Of a stretch of 23,340 bases of DNA, positions 1 through 7,350 are shown piece by piece. Source of the stretch: Bacillota bacterium (GTDB taxonomy: Bacteria > Bacillota > Clostridia > Oscillospirales > Ethanoligenentaceae); NCBI GenBank assembly GCA_023391835.1, contig JAEWAE010000017.1, positions 1-23,340 on the forward strand, in the 5' to 3' direction. Each line of letters starts with the position of its first letter. The first letter of the stretch is position 1. The notes under the pieces are model-generated. The model searched no databases and had not been told where the DNA came from. It was given only the letters and a program-made list of their open reading frames with translations. A program made the translations under genes and the position numbers.

Positions 1-48
1 GTTCACAAATTCTACTGCATCTCTGCGTAGCTTTTCCCGTTCCAACAT
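1..48 (-). CDS. N-terminal fragment of unidentified protein (cut by window edge)
   Basis: Reading leftward from an ATG at 48 gives MLEREKLRRDAVEFVN before the window ends. An AGGTGA ribosome-binding site (60-55) sits six bases upstream, which favours this ATG over the one at 55. The sixteen visible residues are charged and probably helical, but too few to identify a family. The fragment follows a rho-independent terminator (84-116), so it is probably a separate transcription unit from the small gene at 176-478. Confidence 0.4.
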   Translation of the reverse strand, partial: MLEREKLRRDAVEFVN

Positions 49-83
49 CTTTCATCACCTATTTCTATTTTACTATTTTACAA

Positions 84-116
84 CGAAAAAGCCCAGCTTT
101 CGCTAGACCTTTTTCG
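84..116 (-). terminator. Rho-independent terminator after the small gene at 176-478
   Basis: On the minus strand the outer arms CGAAAAAG/CTTTTTCG enclose an inner stem CTAGC/GCTGG capped by a GAAA tetraloop. The T-rich 3' arm is followed by GTTGTAAAA. The position between two minus-strand genes fits termination of the gene at 176-478. Confidence 0.6.
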
Positions 117-123
117 ACAGACT

Positions 124-151
124 GAGGCGGGCAGCATACACTGCCCGCCTC
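124..151. terminator. Strong hairpin, possible terminator
   Basis: GAGGCGGGCAG and CTGCCCGCCTC form a perfect 11-bp stem with a 6-base loop. On the plus strand it is followed by TTTT; on the minus strand it has no T-run, but it lies just downstream of the gene ending at 176 and just before the better terminator at 84-116. It may be a tandem terminator or a 3'-end stabilising hairpin. Confidence 0.45.
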
Positions 152-175
152 TTTTGCCGCTGGGGGAAAAAACGG

Positions 176-478
176 TCACATCTCAGTGAGCGCCCGCTCC
201 AGCCAGATGCTCCCGATGTCGATGGCATTATACAGGCCGTCTTTTTCGGTGCGTTTGATGACCCGGTCGCGGGCCCGCAGCTCGTTATCGGTCGCCATCA
301 GCTGCACGCTTACGCGCCCCGCCGTCTCTTCATCCTTGGTCTGGGTGGTGTTGAGGATCTGCATCATCACCACGTATTTATCCGACATATTGCCATAATA
401 CAGCACATTGCCGCTGCGGACCAGCGGTCTGCCTTTATATGTGAGAAATGTTTCGCTCTCGTTTTCCTTTTTCGCCAA
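176..478 (-). CDS. Small conserved-looking hypothetical protein (100 aa)
   Basis: Family not recognised by name. The protein is soluble, with no signal peptide or membrane segment. Its most distinctive stretch, around residues 12-42, is YKGRPLVRSGNVLYYGNMSD followed by KYVVMMQI, which reads as a folded beta-rich core; from memory, similar small proteins occur in other Clostridia. I chose the TTG start at 478 (MAKKENESETF) because AGGAAAGGG lies at normal distance upstream. An in-frame ATG at 505 would overlap that ribosome site. It has its own promoter (546-575) and a terminator (84-116), so it appears monocistronic. The central ...TQTKDEETAGRVSVQLM... region suggests two strands joined by a charged loop. 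No function is assigned. Confidence 0.7.
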   Translation of the reverse strand: MAKKENESETFLTYKGRPLVRSGNVLYYGNMSDKYVVMMQILNTTQTKDEETAGRVSVQLMATDNELRARDRVIKRTEKDGLYNAIDIGSIWLERALTEM

Positions 479-545
479 ACCTATCCCTTTCCTTTCCGGA
501 GGCAATCCGTCGCTGCCTGTGGGCCGGCTGGCCGGCCGATTTCTA

Positions 546-575
546 ATTGTATCATATTTCCATGTGGGAAGTCAA
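546..575 (-). promoter_or_regulatory. Sigma-A promoter of the gene at 176-478
   Basis: The minus strand reads TTGACT (575-570), an 18-bp spacer, then TACAAT (551-546). This AT-rich island lies upstream of the small gene and just after the hairpin that follows ireB. The leader contains a GGCCGGCC-rich palindrome near 523-539. Confidence 0.6.
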
Positions 576-595
576 TGCGTCCCTGCGGACGAAGC

Positions 596-621
596 GACGG
601 GCTGCCCAGGAGCAGCCCGTC
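596..621 (-). terminator. Hairpin downstream of ireB
   Basis: GACGGGCTGC and GCAGCCCGTC form a perfect 10-bp stem with a 6-base loop, 18 bp past the ireB stop. There is no strong T-run on the minus strand (GCTTCGTCC follows), so this is a plausible but not textbook terminator. Confidence 0.45.
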
Positions 622-639
622 GGATGTGTGTGCCCGCTT

Positions 640-885
640 TCAGCTGTTCAGATACGACTGAACCAGCGTGTGAAGCAATTCATCCCGGTCGATCTTGCGG
701 ATCAGACTGCGGGCGTTATTATGCGTCGTAATATAGGTCGGGTCTTCCGACAGGAGATATCCCACAATCTGATTGACAGGGTTATAGCCCTTCTCTTTCA
801 GCGCATCGTATACGTCAACAAGAATCTGCTTCATCTGCTTTTCTTTGTCGTCCCGGATGGAGAAGACCATTGTCTCTTCGTGCAT
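640..885 (-). CDS. ireB: IreB family regulatory phosphoprotein (UPF0297)
   Basis: An 81-aa protein matching the IreB/YrzL family (UPF0297, formerly DUF965). It shows the family core EKGYNPVNQIVGYLLS (about residues 31-46), then DPTYITTHNNARSLIRKIDR and a C-terminal helix ELLHTLVQSYL. In Enterococcus faecalis IreB is phosphorylated by the PASTA kinase IreK and affects cephalosporin resistance; its biochemical action is poorly defined. The N-terminal MHEETMVFSI has a Thr at residue 5, the region where the family carries its phosphorylated threonines. The start is firm: GGGAGGT sits seven bases before the ATG. Many Firmicutes keep ireB beside ruvX and a DUF1292 gene. Here it stands alone between pheT and an unrelated small gene, with its own promoter (909-937). 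Confidence 0.93.
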   Translation of the reverse strand: MHEETMVFSIRDDKEKQMKQILVDVYDALKEKGYNPVNQIVGYLLSEDPTYITTHNNARSLIRKIDRDELLHTLVQSYLNS

Positions 886-908
886 AGCAACACCTCCCGT
901 ATCTATAT

Positions 909-937
909 AGGATATACCCTATCCCGCTTTTTTGCAA
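909..937 (-). promoter_or_regulatory. Candidate ireB promoter with internal inverted repeat
   Basis: On the minus strand TTGCAA (937-932), a 17-bp spacer and TATCCT (914-909) lie 24 bp before the ireB start. The repeat GGATA-TACCC-TATCC (910-924) overlaps the -10 and spacer and could be an operator. The -10 is imperfect. Confidence 0.5.
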
Positions 938-972
938 GTAGCCCGCCCGGCGGAAATAAATTTTCCGGCCCG

Positions 973-3357
973 TCAGGCGCGCTGGGTCATGCCTTTGCGG
1001 CCCAGCTGTTCCACCACCCGCCGCATGGCGGCGTCGGCCTCGCCGTCGGTGAGGGTGCGGTCGGCGGCGCGCATACGCACGCTGAAGGCAGCGCTCTTTT
1101 TGCCCGGCGCGATCTGCTTGCCGCGATAGACGTCGAAAAGCTCGATATGCTCGAGCGATTCGCCCACCGCCGCGCGGATCTCTTTCTCAATGGTCAGCAC
1201 CGGCACCGGCTCGTCGCAGATGACGGCGATATCCCGGGAAATGGCCGGGAATTTCGGCAACGGCTGATATTCCCTGTCGGTGTGGGCGTTTTGCAGCAGC
1301 ACGGGGAAATAGACGATGGCGGCATAGACCCGGGTGTCGATGCCGTAAGCTTCCTGGACTTTGGGGTGGATTTCCCCCAGCACGGCGAGAGTCTGCCCGC
1401 CGGCCGTGATGCGGGCACAGCGCCCCGGGTGGAACGACGGCTCCTCCCGGCTGGCGGCCACGTCGTATTCCGTGACGCCGGTCTGGGCGAGCAGCTCTTC
1501 CACCGCGCCCTTGAGGGTGTAAAAATCACTCGAGCCGCCGTATAGCCCCAAAGCGATCTGCTCGGGCTCATCGGGGAGCTCGTTTTCGCCCTTTGGCAGA
1601 TAGACCGTCCCCAGCTCATAGAGGGCCGCTTCCATATTGCGGTCGGCATAGTTGCCGGAAAGGATCTCCATCATGGAGGGGAGCAGCGTGGTGCGCATGA
1701 CGCTGGTCTCTTCCCCCAAGGGGTTGCTGATTTTCACCGACCGGCGCAGGGTGGAATCCGCCGGCAGACCGATCTTATCATAATATTTGGGGCTGATGAA
1801 AGAATAGGTGGTGATCTCGCTCAGGCCCTGGGAGCGAAGTGCCTCCCCCACCCGCAGCTCGAATTTCTGGGTGGCGTTGAGCCCGCCGCGGACGGTCTGC
1901 CCCCTCATGAGCGTCACCGGGATGAGGCCGTAGCCGTAGAGCCGGCCCACCTCCTCGGCCACGTCGGCCTTATGCCGCACGTCGGCCCGGTAAGAGGGCA
2001 CGGTGACGATGCCACCCGCATCGACGGTGAATTCCAGACTTTCGAGCGCTTTGACCATGAAATCCTTCGGAATATCCGTGCCGAGGAAGCGGTTGATCCA
2101 GTCCGCCTCCAGCGGCAGGCGGGTGGGCTTGTAATCTGAACGGTCCTCGTCGATATACTCCCGGCATACCTCGCCGGCGCCGAGCTGCTCGACCAGCTCG
2201 CAGGCGCGGCCAAGGGCGCGCACGGTGAGCTGGGCATCCAGCCCTTTCTCATAGCGGGAGGACGCCTCGGTGCGCAGGCCGAGCTTTTTGGCGGTGATGC
2301 GCACGCTCGGGCCGCTGAACATGGCCGACTCGAAAATCACCGTGTCGGTGTCGGCCGCGATGCCGCTGTGCTCGCCGCCCATGATGCCCGCCACGGCCAC
2401 CGGGCGTTTGCTGTCGGCGATGACCAGCATGGAAGGGTCGAGCTTATGGGTGACGCCTTCGAGCGTGGTGAGGGATTCGCCCTCCTGCGCCCGGCGCACA
2501 TGGATGGCGCCGTCTTGGATAAAGCGGTAATCGAAGGCGTGCATGGGCTGGCCGTATTCGAGACAGACGTAATTGGTGATATCGACAATATTGTTGATGG
2601 GCCGCACGCCCTCGGCGCGCAGCCGCTCCCGCATCCAGCGCGGCGAGGGGCCGATCTTGACGTGTTTCACCGCCCGTGCGCTGTAACGGGAGCACAGGTC
2701 GGGCGCGTCGATCTGCGCCGTCACATAGGAGCGGGTATCGCCCTCCACGCCCCGCACCGCGGGGGTATGGAGTTTGAGCGGCTTATGATAGGTGGCGGCC
2801 ACTTCCCGCGCCAGACCGATGACCGACAGGCAGTCCGGACGGTTGGATGTGATCTCAAAATCCACCACCGTGTCGTCGAGACCCAGGGCCTCGTGGATAT
2901 CCTGCCCCGGGCGGCAGGGTTCCTCAATGAGGAAAATGCCGTTCTCGACGGCATGGGGGAAATCACCCGGCTCCAGCCCCAGCTCCCCCAGGGAGCAAAG
3001 CATGCCGTTTGATTCCAGCCCCCGCATCATGCCGCTCTTGATGGCCACGCCGCCGGGGAGCGTGGAACCGTCCAGCGCCACGGGCACCAGTACGCCGGGG
3101 GTGACGTTTTTCGCACCGGTGAGGATCTGCAGCGGCGCGCTCTCACCCACATCCACACGGCAGACCACCAGATGGTCGGCGTTGGGATGTTTCTCGACCG
3201 ATAGGACCTTGCCCACCACCACGCGGCTAATATCGGCCCCGGCCGCCTCATAGCTTTCGACCTTGGAACCGGACATGCTCATGGCTTCGGAAAAATCCCG
3301 CATATCCACATCGCCGATGTCGACGAATTCACGTAGCCATTTCATGGAAAGTTTCAT
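973..3357 (-). CDS. pheT: Phenylalanine--tRNA ligase beta subunit
   Basis: PheT pairs with PheS as an alpha2-beta2 enzyme that charges tRNA-Phe in the cytoplasm. The 794-aa length is normal for bacterial PheT. An EMAPII-like tRNA-binding OB fold lies at about residues 40-150 (VVVGKVLSVEKHPNADHLVV, LQILTGAKNV). The B3/B4 editing region follows (SNRPDCLSVIGLAREVAA; NNIVDITNYVCLEYGQPMHAFD). The B5 region is around 400-480 (PSYRADVRHKADVAEEVGRLYGY). The C-terminal ferredoxin-like anticodon-binding domain begins near QPLPKFPAISRDIAVI. I chose the ATG at 3357 (MKLSMKWLREFV) because AAAGGATG lies at suitable distance; the ATG at 3369 overlaps the ribosome site. It lies 62 bp behind pheS and shares its T-box control. 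Confidence 0.98.
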   Translation of the reverse strand: MKLSMKWLREFVDIGDVDMRDFSEAMSMSGSKVESYEAAGADISRVVVGKVLSVEKHPNADHLVVCRVDVGESAPLQILTGAKNVTPGVLVPVALDGSTLPGGVAIKSGMMRGLESNGMLCSLGELGLEPGDFPHAVENGIFLIEEPCRPGQDIHEALGLDDTVVDFEITSNRPDCLSVIGLAREVAATYHKPLKLHTPAVRGVEGDTRSYVTAQIDAPDLCSRYSARAVKHVKIGPSPRWMRERLRAEGVRPINNIVDITNYVCLEYGQPMHAFDYRFIQDGAIHVRRAQEGESLTTLEGVTHKLDPSMLVIADSKRPVAVAGIMGGEHSGIAADTDTVIFESAMFSGPSVRITAKKLGLRTEASSRYEKGLDAQLTVRALGRACELVEQLGAGEVCREYIDEDRSDYKPTRLPLEADWINRFLGTDIPKDFMVKALESLEFTVDAGGIVTVPSYRADVRHKADVAEEVGRLYGYGLIPVTLMRGQTVRGGLNATQKFELRVGEALRSQGLSEITTYSFISPKYYDKIGLPADSTLRRSVKISNPLGEETSVMRTTLLPSMMEILSGNYADRNMEAALYELGTVYLPKGENELPDEPEQIALGLYGGSSDFYTLKGAVEELLAQTGVTEYDVAASREEPSFHPGRCARITAGGQTLAVLGEIHPKVQEAYGIDTRVYAAIVYFPVLLQNAHTDREYQPLPKFPAISRDIAVICDEPVPVLTIEKEIRAAVGESLEHIELFDVYRGKQIAPGKKSAAFSVRMRAADRTLTDGEADAAMRRVVEQLGRKGMTQRA

Positions 3358-3379
3358 CTGAATGCGCATCCTTTCGCTT

Positions 3380-3405
3380 CGGGCCGTCTGAAGGGCCCGG
3401 CTTTT
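3380..3405 (+). terminator. Plus-strand terminator-like hairpin inside the pheS-pheT gap
   Basis: CGGGCC and GGCCCG (6 bp, 8-base loop) followed by GCTTTTT on the plus strand, antisense to the operon. It could stop antisense transcripts, or it may simply be a fold in the pheS-pheT junction. On the minus strand the A-run precedes the stem, so it would not terminate the operon. Confidence 0.3.
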
Positions 3406-3419
3406 TACACGTCCCCGGC

Positions 3420-4442
3420 TCAGAACTGGCCGAGGAAACGCAGATCGTTTTCATAAAACAGCCGCATATCGTCGATCTGATAGCGGCGCATGACCAGCCG
3501 TTCCAGCCCCATGCCGAATGCAAAGCCGGTGTATTCCTCCGGGTCGATGTGGCAGTTTTCCAGCACCTTGGGGTGCACCATGCCGCAGCCGAGCAGCTCG
3601 ATCCAGCCTTCGCCCTTGCAAAGCCGGCAGCCCTTGCCGTGGCATGCGAAGCACTGGGTATCCATTTCGCAGGAAGGCTCGGTGAACGGGAAATGGTGGG
3701 GCCGGAAGCGGAGCACCACGTCATCGCCGTAAAGGGCACGGGCGAAGGTATGCAGCGTGCCCTTAAGGTCGGCCAGCGTGATGCCCTTATCCACCACAAG
3801 CCCTTCCACCTGATGGAACAGGGGGGAGTGGGTGGCATCGATGGCGTCGGAGCGGTAGACCCGCCCGGGCGCGATGATGCGGATGGGCGGCTTCTGGGAC
3901 TGCATGACCCGGATCTGCACGGGCGAGGTCTGGGTGCGCAGCAGGATGTTGTCGTTAATATAAAAAGTATCCTGCGTATCCCGGGCCGGGTGGTTTTTCG
4001 GGATATTGAGGGCTTCGAAGTTGTAATAGTCGAGCTCCACTTCCGGCCCGCGGGCCACCGAAAAGCCCATGCCGGTGAAAATATCCTCGATGTCGGAAAG
4101 CACAATGGAAATGGGATGCCGGTGGCCCATGGGCCGGCGGCTGCCCGGCATGGTCACGTCGAGGGTCTCGCGCTCCATGCGGTCAGTCAGCAGCCGCTGC
4201 TGCAGCTCGGCGGATTTATCGGCCACATGGGCCTCGATGGCGGTGCGCACCTCGTTGGCAAGGGCGCCGATCACCGGGCGTTCCTCGGGCTTAAGCGACC
4301 CCATCTGTTTGAGGATGGCGGTGAGCCGGCCCTTCTTGCCCAGATACCGCACGCGCAGATCCTCCACCTGAGCCGGCAGACGAATCTCTTTAAGCTCCCG
4401 GTCGGCAGCCGACCGGATTTCTTCCAGCTGCTCTTTTAACAT
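3420..4442 (-). CDS. pheS: Phenylalanine--tRNA ligase alpha subunit
   Basis: The catalytic class II alpha subunit of PheRS, 340 aa, the normal length. An N-terminal coiled-coil tRNA-binding arm (about residues 1-85) precedes the class II core. Visible core motifs are GHRHPISIVLSDIEDIF, the TSPVQIRVM substrate region, motif 2 (RVYRSDAIDATHSPLFHQVEG) split around residue 210, and motif 3 (GFAFGMGLERLVMRRY) near the end. A Cys-rich insert, CFACHGKGCRLCKGEGW, is a variant common in Clostridia and may bind a metal. The start at 4442 has AGGGAG eight bases upstream. An extended reading frame running back to 4574 would cross the T-box terminator and is not the real start. Expression is controlled by the T-box leader just upstream. 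Confidence 0.98.
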   Translation of the reverse strand: MLKEQLEEIRSAADRELKEIRLPAQVEDLRVRYLGKKGRLTAILKQMGSLKPEERPVIGALANEVRTAIEAHVADKSAELQQRLLTDRMERETLDVTMPGSRRPMGHRHPISIVLSDIEDIFTGMGFSVARGPEVELDYYNFEALNIPKNHPARDTQDTFYINDNILLRTQTSPVQIRVMQSQKPPIRIIAPGRVYRSDAIDATHSPLFHQVEGLVVDKGITLADLKGTLHTFARALYGDDVVLRFRPHHFPFTEPSCEMDTQCFACHGKGCRLCKGEGWIELLGCGMVHPKVLENCHIDPEEYTGFAFGMGLERLVMRRYQIDDMRLFYENDLRFLGQF

Positions 4443-4484
4443 GTCAAATCTCCCTTTCCGCGCCGGTCGGATCGTTTCGGCGCA

Positions 4485-4518
4485 TAAAAATGCCCTCGTC
4501 CCGAAAGGGACGAAGGCA
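4485..4518 (-). terminator. Regulated terminator of the pheST T-box
   Basis: On the minus strand GCCTTCGTCCC and GGGACGAGGGC pair (11 bp including a wobble) around a TTTC loop, followed by ATTTTTATG. Its 5' arm is just downstream of the T-box sequence, the standard terminator/antiterminator arrangement. Confidence 0.93.
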
Positions 4519-4738
4519 CAAACCTCCGCGGTACCACCCTGATTTTTGCAGTGAGCAAACACTCCCGCGGCCATTAACGGTGCCGCAAACCGTCGCCGCC
4601 TACTGTGATTTCAGCGGCGCCGCTCCAAAGCGAATGCCCATGGTCCGCACTCCGCAGGACGCTCCCAGCCAAGGCGCCCACTCTCTGACCGAAGCTGTGT
4701 AAGGACCCGGGCGACTTTTTCCCGGCGTTTTCAGATAA
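4485..4738 (-). ncRNA. T-box riboswitch (tRNA-Phe responsive) controlling pheST
   Basis: The leader RNA runs from the pheST promoter to the pheS ribosome site. The T-box core AGGGTGGTACCGCGG is at 4540-4526. Stem I begins near 4720 and contains AGAGAG, a distal GGCTGGGAGCG segment, and the specifier context GCA-TTC-GCTTTGGAGC, giving codon UUC for Phe. AGTAGGC closes the Stem I region, and a Stem III-like hairpin ending CACCGTTA follows. The intrinsic terminator (4485-4518) is mutually exclusive with the T-box antiterminator. Uncharged tRNA-Phe is expected to base-pair at the specifier and T-box, allowing read-through into pheS. The specifier identity agrees with the downstream genes. Confidence 0.95.
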
Positions 4739-4742
4739 AGTT

Positions 4743-4771
4743 AGTATAGCACGTTCCCATGCGGGGCGCAA
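4743..4771 (-). promoter_or_regulatory. Sigma-A promoter of the pheST operon
   Basis: The minus strand reads TTGCGC (4771-4766), a 17-bp spacer, then TATACT (4748-4743). Predicted transcription starts near 4736, exactly where the T-box Stem I begins. It is divergent from the promoter at 4819-4847. Confidence 0.8.
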
Positions 4772-4793
4772 TCCCTCCCGCGGGGGATTTTTT
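4771..4793 (+). terminator. Terminator-like hairpin between divergent promoters
   Basis: ATCCCTC and CGGGGGAT pair around a short GC loop and are followed on the plus strand by six T residues. It could insulate the 4819 promoter from antisense transcription coming through the pheST leader. No plus-strand gene ends here, so the role is inferred. Confidence 0.35.
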
Positions 4794-4818
4794 GGCCGCC
4801 GCGCCGGACAGGGGGATG

Positions 4819-4847
4819 TTGTAAAGAAATGGAGCGTATGCTATAAT
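4819..4847 (+). promoter_or_regulatory. Sigma-A promoter of the acpS-nnr operon
   Basis: TTGTAA (4819-4824), a 17-bp spacer, then perfect TATAAT (4842-4847). The first gene starts about 70 bp downstream. Confidence 0.85.
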
Positions 4848-4916
4848 AAAATCATTAGAATTTGCAGAATCCATCCACTCCGTCTGGGACGAATCTATCA
4901 TGCGGGAGTTATCAAA

Positions 4917-5441
4917 ATGGACGATTTTACTGAATATCTGGTCAAACGGCAGCCAACCGCCAAGTCGGCCGCCCTCAAAGTCCTCATCGTCGTCGCTTCC
5001 ATCGTGCTGGCCATCGTGCTGATGATCGTGTGCGCGGCCATCAAGCAGATTGCGTTTCTCGGCCTGCTGCTGGCCGTGGGCGCCATTTACGGCGGCTGGC
5101 TCTTAGTGCGCAATCAAAATCTGGAGTTTGAATACATCGTCACCGGCGGGGATATGGACGTGGATAAGATCATCGCCCGCAGCCGCCGCAAGAGGCTGCT
5201 TTCGTGCAAATTCCGCTCCATCGAGATCATGGCGCCGGCCACCGAAGCCTACCGGCGCGAGATGGAGGCCCCGGGCATCAAGACCCGCATCGACGCCTCC
5301 TCCGGCAACCCGGCGGACACTTACTTCATCAAATTCGAAGGCGGGGAAAAGCTGGGCATGACGCTGCTGCTTTTCAGCCCCAGCGATCGGATCATTCAGG
5401 ATATCAAAAACATCGTGCCCCGCAAAGTGATGACCGCATGA
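4917..5441 (+). CDS. DUF6106-like membrane protein
   Basis: A 174-aa protein with a short cytoplasmic N-terminus (MDDFTEYLVKRQPT), a membrane segment at about residues 21-43, a second close behind at about 44-62, then a soluble domain. The organisation and the NLEFEYIVTGGDMDVDKIIA stretch resemble the clostridial DUF6106 family of unknown function. That assignment is from memory and needs a profile search. After the membrane hairpin, a basic patch (ARSRRKRLL) and a beta-rich domain ending in NIVPRKVMTA suggest a membrane-anchored PH-like fold, which is inference only. GGGAG lies upstream of the ATG. Its TGA overlaps the acpS ATG (ATGA), so translation is coupled and it is the first gene of the operon. 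Confidence 0.75.
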   Translation: MDDFTEYLVKRQPTAKSAALKVLIVVASIVLAIVLMIVCAAIKQIAFLGLLLAVGAIYGGWLLVRNQNLEFEYIVTGGDMDVDKIIARSRRKRLLSCKFRSIEIMAPATEAYRREMEAPGIKTRIDASSGNPADTYFIKFEGGEKLGMTLLLFSPSDRIIQDIKNIVPRKVMTA

Positions 5442-5836
5442 TTGCGGGCACGGGCATTGATCTGGTGGAACTGGGCCGCGTGGCGAAGCTTCTGGCCAGG
5501 CACCCGGCACCGGAACGCATATACGGGCCCGAAGAGCGGCGGCTGCTGAGCGGCCGCCGCTCTCTGGGTTCCTGGGCGGCGGGTTTCTGCGCCAAAGAGG
5601 CTTTTGCCAAAGCCTTGGGCACGGGAGTGCGCGGCTTTTCCCTATACGAAGTGCAGCTGCTGCGCGGCCCGGCGGGGGAACCATATCTGCGGCTTTCGGG
5701 CCGGGCGCAGGCCATCGCGCGGGCGCGGGGGCTGCGGTTTCATGTGAGCGTCACCCACACCCGGGCATACGCCGCCGTAGTCGTCATTGCCGAAAAGGAG
5801 GATTCCCCATGCAAATCATCCGCTGCGCCCAAATGA
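5438..5836 (+). CDS. acpS: Holo-[acyl-carrier-protein] synthase
   Basis: AcpS transfers 4'-phosphopantetheine from CoA to the serine of apo-ACP, activating it for fatty acid synthesis in the cytoplasm. The 132-aa protein opens with GTGIDLVEL (Mg-binding Asp8). The WAAGFCAKEAFAKALGTG motif around residues 46-63 carries the second Mg ligand, Glu54. The C-terminal HVSVTHTRAYAAVVVIAE is also typical. The start at 5438 overlaps the preceding stop by four bases. The C-terminus runs about ten residues beyond the usual AcpS end, and these codons contain the AAAAGGAGG ribosome site and the first 28 bases of the next gene. This tight overlap with an Nnr gene is a recurrent Firmicutes arrangement. Confidence 0.95.
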   Translation: MIAGTGIDLVELGRVAKLLARHPAPERIYGPEERRLLSGRRSLGSWAAGFCAKEAFAKALGTGVRGFSLYEVQLLRGPAGEPYLRLSGRAQAIARARGLRFHVSVTHTRAYAAVVVIAEKEDSPCKSSAAPK

Positions 5837-7338
5837 AACAGGCCGAGCAGGCCGCTATGGCGGAGGGCATCACCTCCCTGCGCCTGATGGAAAATGCCGG
5901 CTCCGCCGCCGCACGCGTCATCCGCCGCGCCGTCGACCCAGGCAAGCTGGCCTGCACGGTGCTGTGCGGCAGCGGCAATAACGGCGGCGACGGTTTCGTG
6001 GTCGCCCGGCGGCTGCTGGAAGCCGGCGCGGAGGTGGCTGTGATACTCGCCTGCGGCGGGCCGAAAACACCCGAGGCCACCGAAATGTGCGACCGGCTGA
6101 GCGGGCTGAATATCCCGCAGATCGATTTTGCCCGGGAGCCCGCCCGGTGCCTGATGCGCGTCGACCGCAGCCGCATCGTGGTGGACGCGGTGTTCGGCAC
6201 CGGTTTCCACGGGCGCGTGGAAGGGCCGTTGGCGGCGCTTTTCGAGCGGGTCAACCGCTGCGGCGCCGCGGTTTTCGCACTGGATATGCCAAGCGGCGCC
6301 AACGCCGACACCGGCGAAGTGGAGGGAGCCTGCATCCGGGCGACCCAGACCATCACTTTCGGCGCGTGCAAAACCGGGCAGTTGGAATCCCCCGCCGTCG
6401 ATTACTGCGGCCGCATTGCGGCCGTGGATATCGGCATCCCGGCGGAGGCTTTCATCGGCGGCGTGGGCGAACTGCTCACCGAGGCGGATATCCGCGATAA
6501 GCTCCCCCTGCGGCGTCGCTCGGCCAACAAGGGCAGTTTCGGCCGGGTCGCCTGCGTATGCGGCAGCCGGGCCATGTCGGGTGCGGCATATATGGCCGCC
6601 ATGGGTGCGCTGCGCTGCGGGGCGGGCATCGTCACGCTGGGGGTGCCGCGGGGCATCCAGCCCATCCTGGCGGGCAAACTGACCGAGGCGATGGTGACGC
6701 CTCTGGCCGAGACCCCCGCGGGTTCCCTGAGCATGAGCGCCTGGGCCCCCCTTGCGGAGCTGACCGGCCGGGCCACCGCCGTGGCGCTGGGGTGCGGGCT
6801 GACGCAGACGCCCGAAACGGCACGGCTGGTGCGCGATCTGGTGGGGGCTGCCCGCTGCCCCACCGTGCTGGATGCGGACGGCATAAATGCGGTGGCCGGG
6901 CATATGAATGTATTGCGGGAAACCAGCGCGCCGCTGATCCTGACGCCCCACCCGGGGGAAATGGCGCGGCTCACCGGCAAAAGCATCCCCGAGATCCAGC
7001 GCGAGCGCATCCGCACGGCGGCGGATTTCGCGGCGGAATACGGGGTAGTGCTGGTGCTCAAGGGCGCCGGCACGGTAATTGCTTCGCCGGAGGGGAAAAT
7101 CTGCGTCAACCCCACGGGCAATCCGGGCATGGCCCGGGGCGGCAGCGGCGATATTCTGGCCGGCATGATTGCCGGCTTCGCGGCGCAGGGCATTGCGCCT
7201 TTCGACGCGGCCTGCTGCGGTGTGTATATCCACGGGGCGGCGGGCGACCGCTGCGCCGAGCGTCTGTCGGAATACGGCATGCTGCCCACCGATATGCTGC
7301 TGGAAATACCGCAAATTTTTCGCGGGATGTCGCGATAG
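5809..7338 (+). CDS. nnr: Bifunctional NAD(P)HX epimerase / ADP-dependent dehydratase
   Basis: A metabolite-repair enzyme: the N-terminal YjeF domain epimerises the R and S forms of hydrated NAD(P)H, and the C-terminal ribokinase-like domain dehydrates the S form using ADP. The 509 aa fit the fused form. The epimerase domain (about 1-215) shows CGSGNNGGDGFVVARRL, VVDAVFGTGFHG and ALDMPSGANADTG. The dehydratase domain (about 225-509) shows KGSFGRVACVCGS, GAAYMAAMGALRCGAG, LDADGINAV, ILTPHPGEMARLTG, LVLKGAGTVIASP and the nucleotide/catalytic GNPGMARGGSGDILAGMIAG. AAAAGGAGG lies eight bases before the ATG, inside the acpS coding region. Co-transcription with acpS is supported by the 28-bp overlap. 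Confidence 0.96.
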   Translation: MQIIRCAQMKQAEQAAMAEGITSLRLMENAGSAAARVIRRAVDPGKLACTVLCGSGNNGGDGFVVARRLLEAGAEVAVILACGGPKTPEATEMCDRLSGLNIPQIDFAREPARCLMRVDRSRIVVDAVFGTGFHGRVEGPLAALFERVNRCGAAVFALDMPSGANADTGEVEGACIRATQTITFGACKTGQLESPAVDYCGRIAAVDIGIPAEAFIGGVGELLTEADIRDKLPLRRRSANKGSFGRVACVCGSRAMSGAAYMAAMGALRCGAGIVTLGVPRGIQPILAGKLTEAMVTPLAETPAGSLSMSAWAPLAELTGRATAVALGCGLTQTPETARLVRDLVGAARCPTVLDADGINAVAGHMNVLRETSAPLILTPHPGEMARLTGKSIPEIQRERIRTAADFAAEYGVVLVLKGAGTVIASPEGKICVNPTGNPGMARGGSGDILAGMIAGFAAQGIAPFDAACCGVYIHGAAGDRCAERLSEYGMLPTDMLLEIPQIFRGMSR

Positions 7339-7350
7339 GGGTTGTGTCCC

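Noticed and set aside
547..1545. A 332-codon open frame on the plus strand opposite ireB and the end of pheT
   Set aside because: It spans two unrelated minus-strand genes and an intergenic promoter, has no ribosome site or domain, and is a compositional artefact.
4443..4574. N-terminal extension of PheS back to 4574
   Set aside because: The extra codons pass through the T-box core and its terminator; the ATG at 4442 has a proper ribosome site and gives the normal PheS length.
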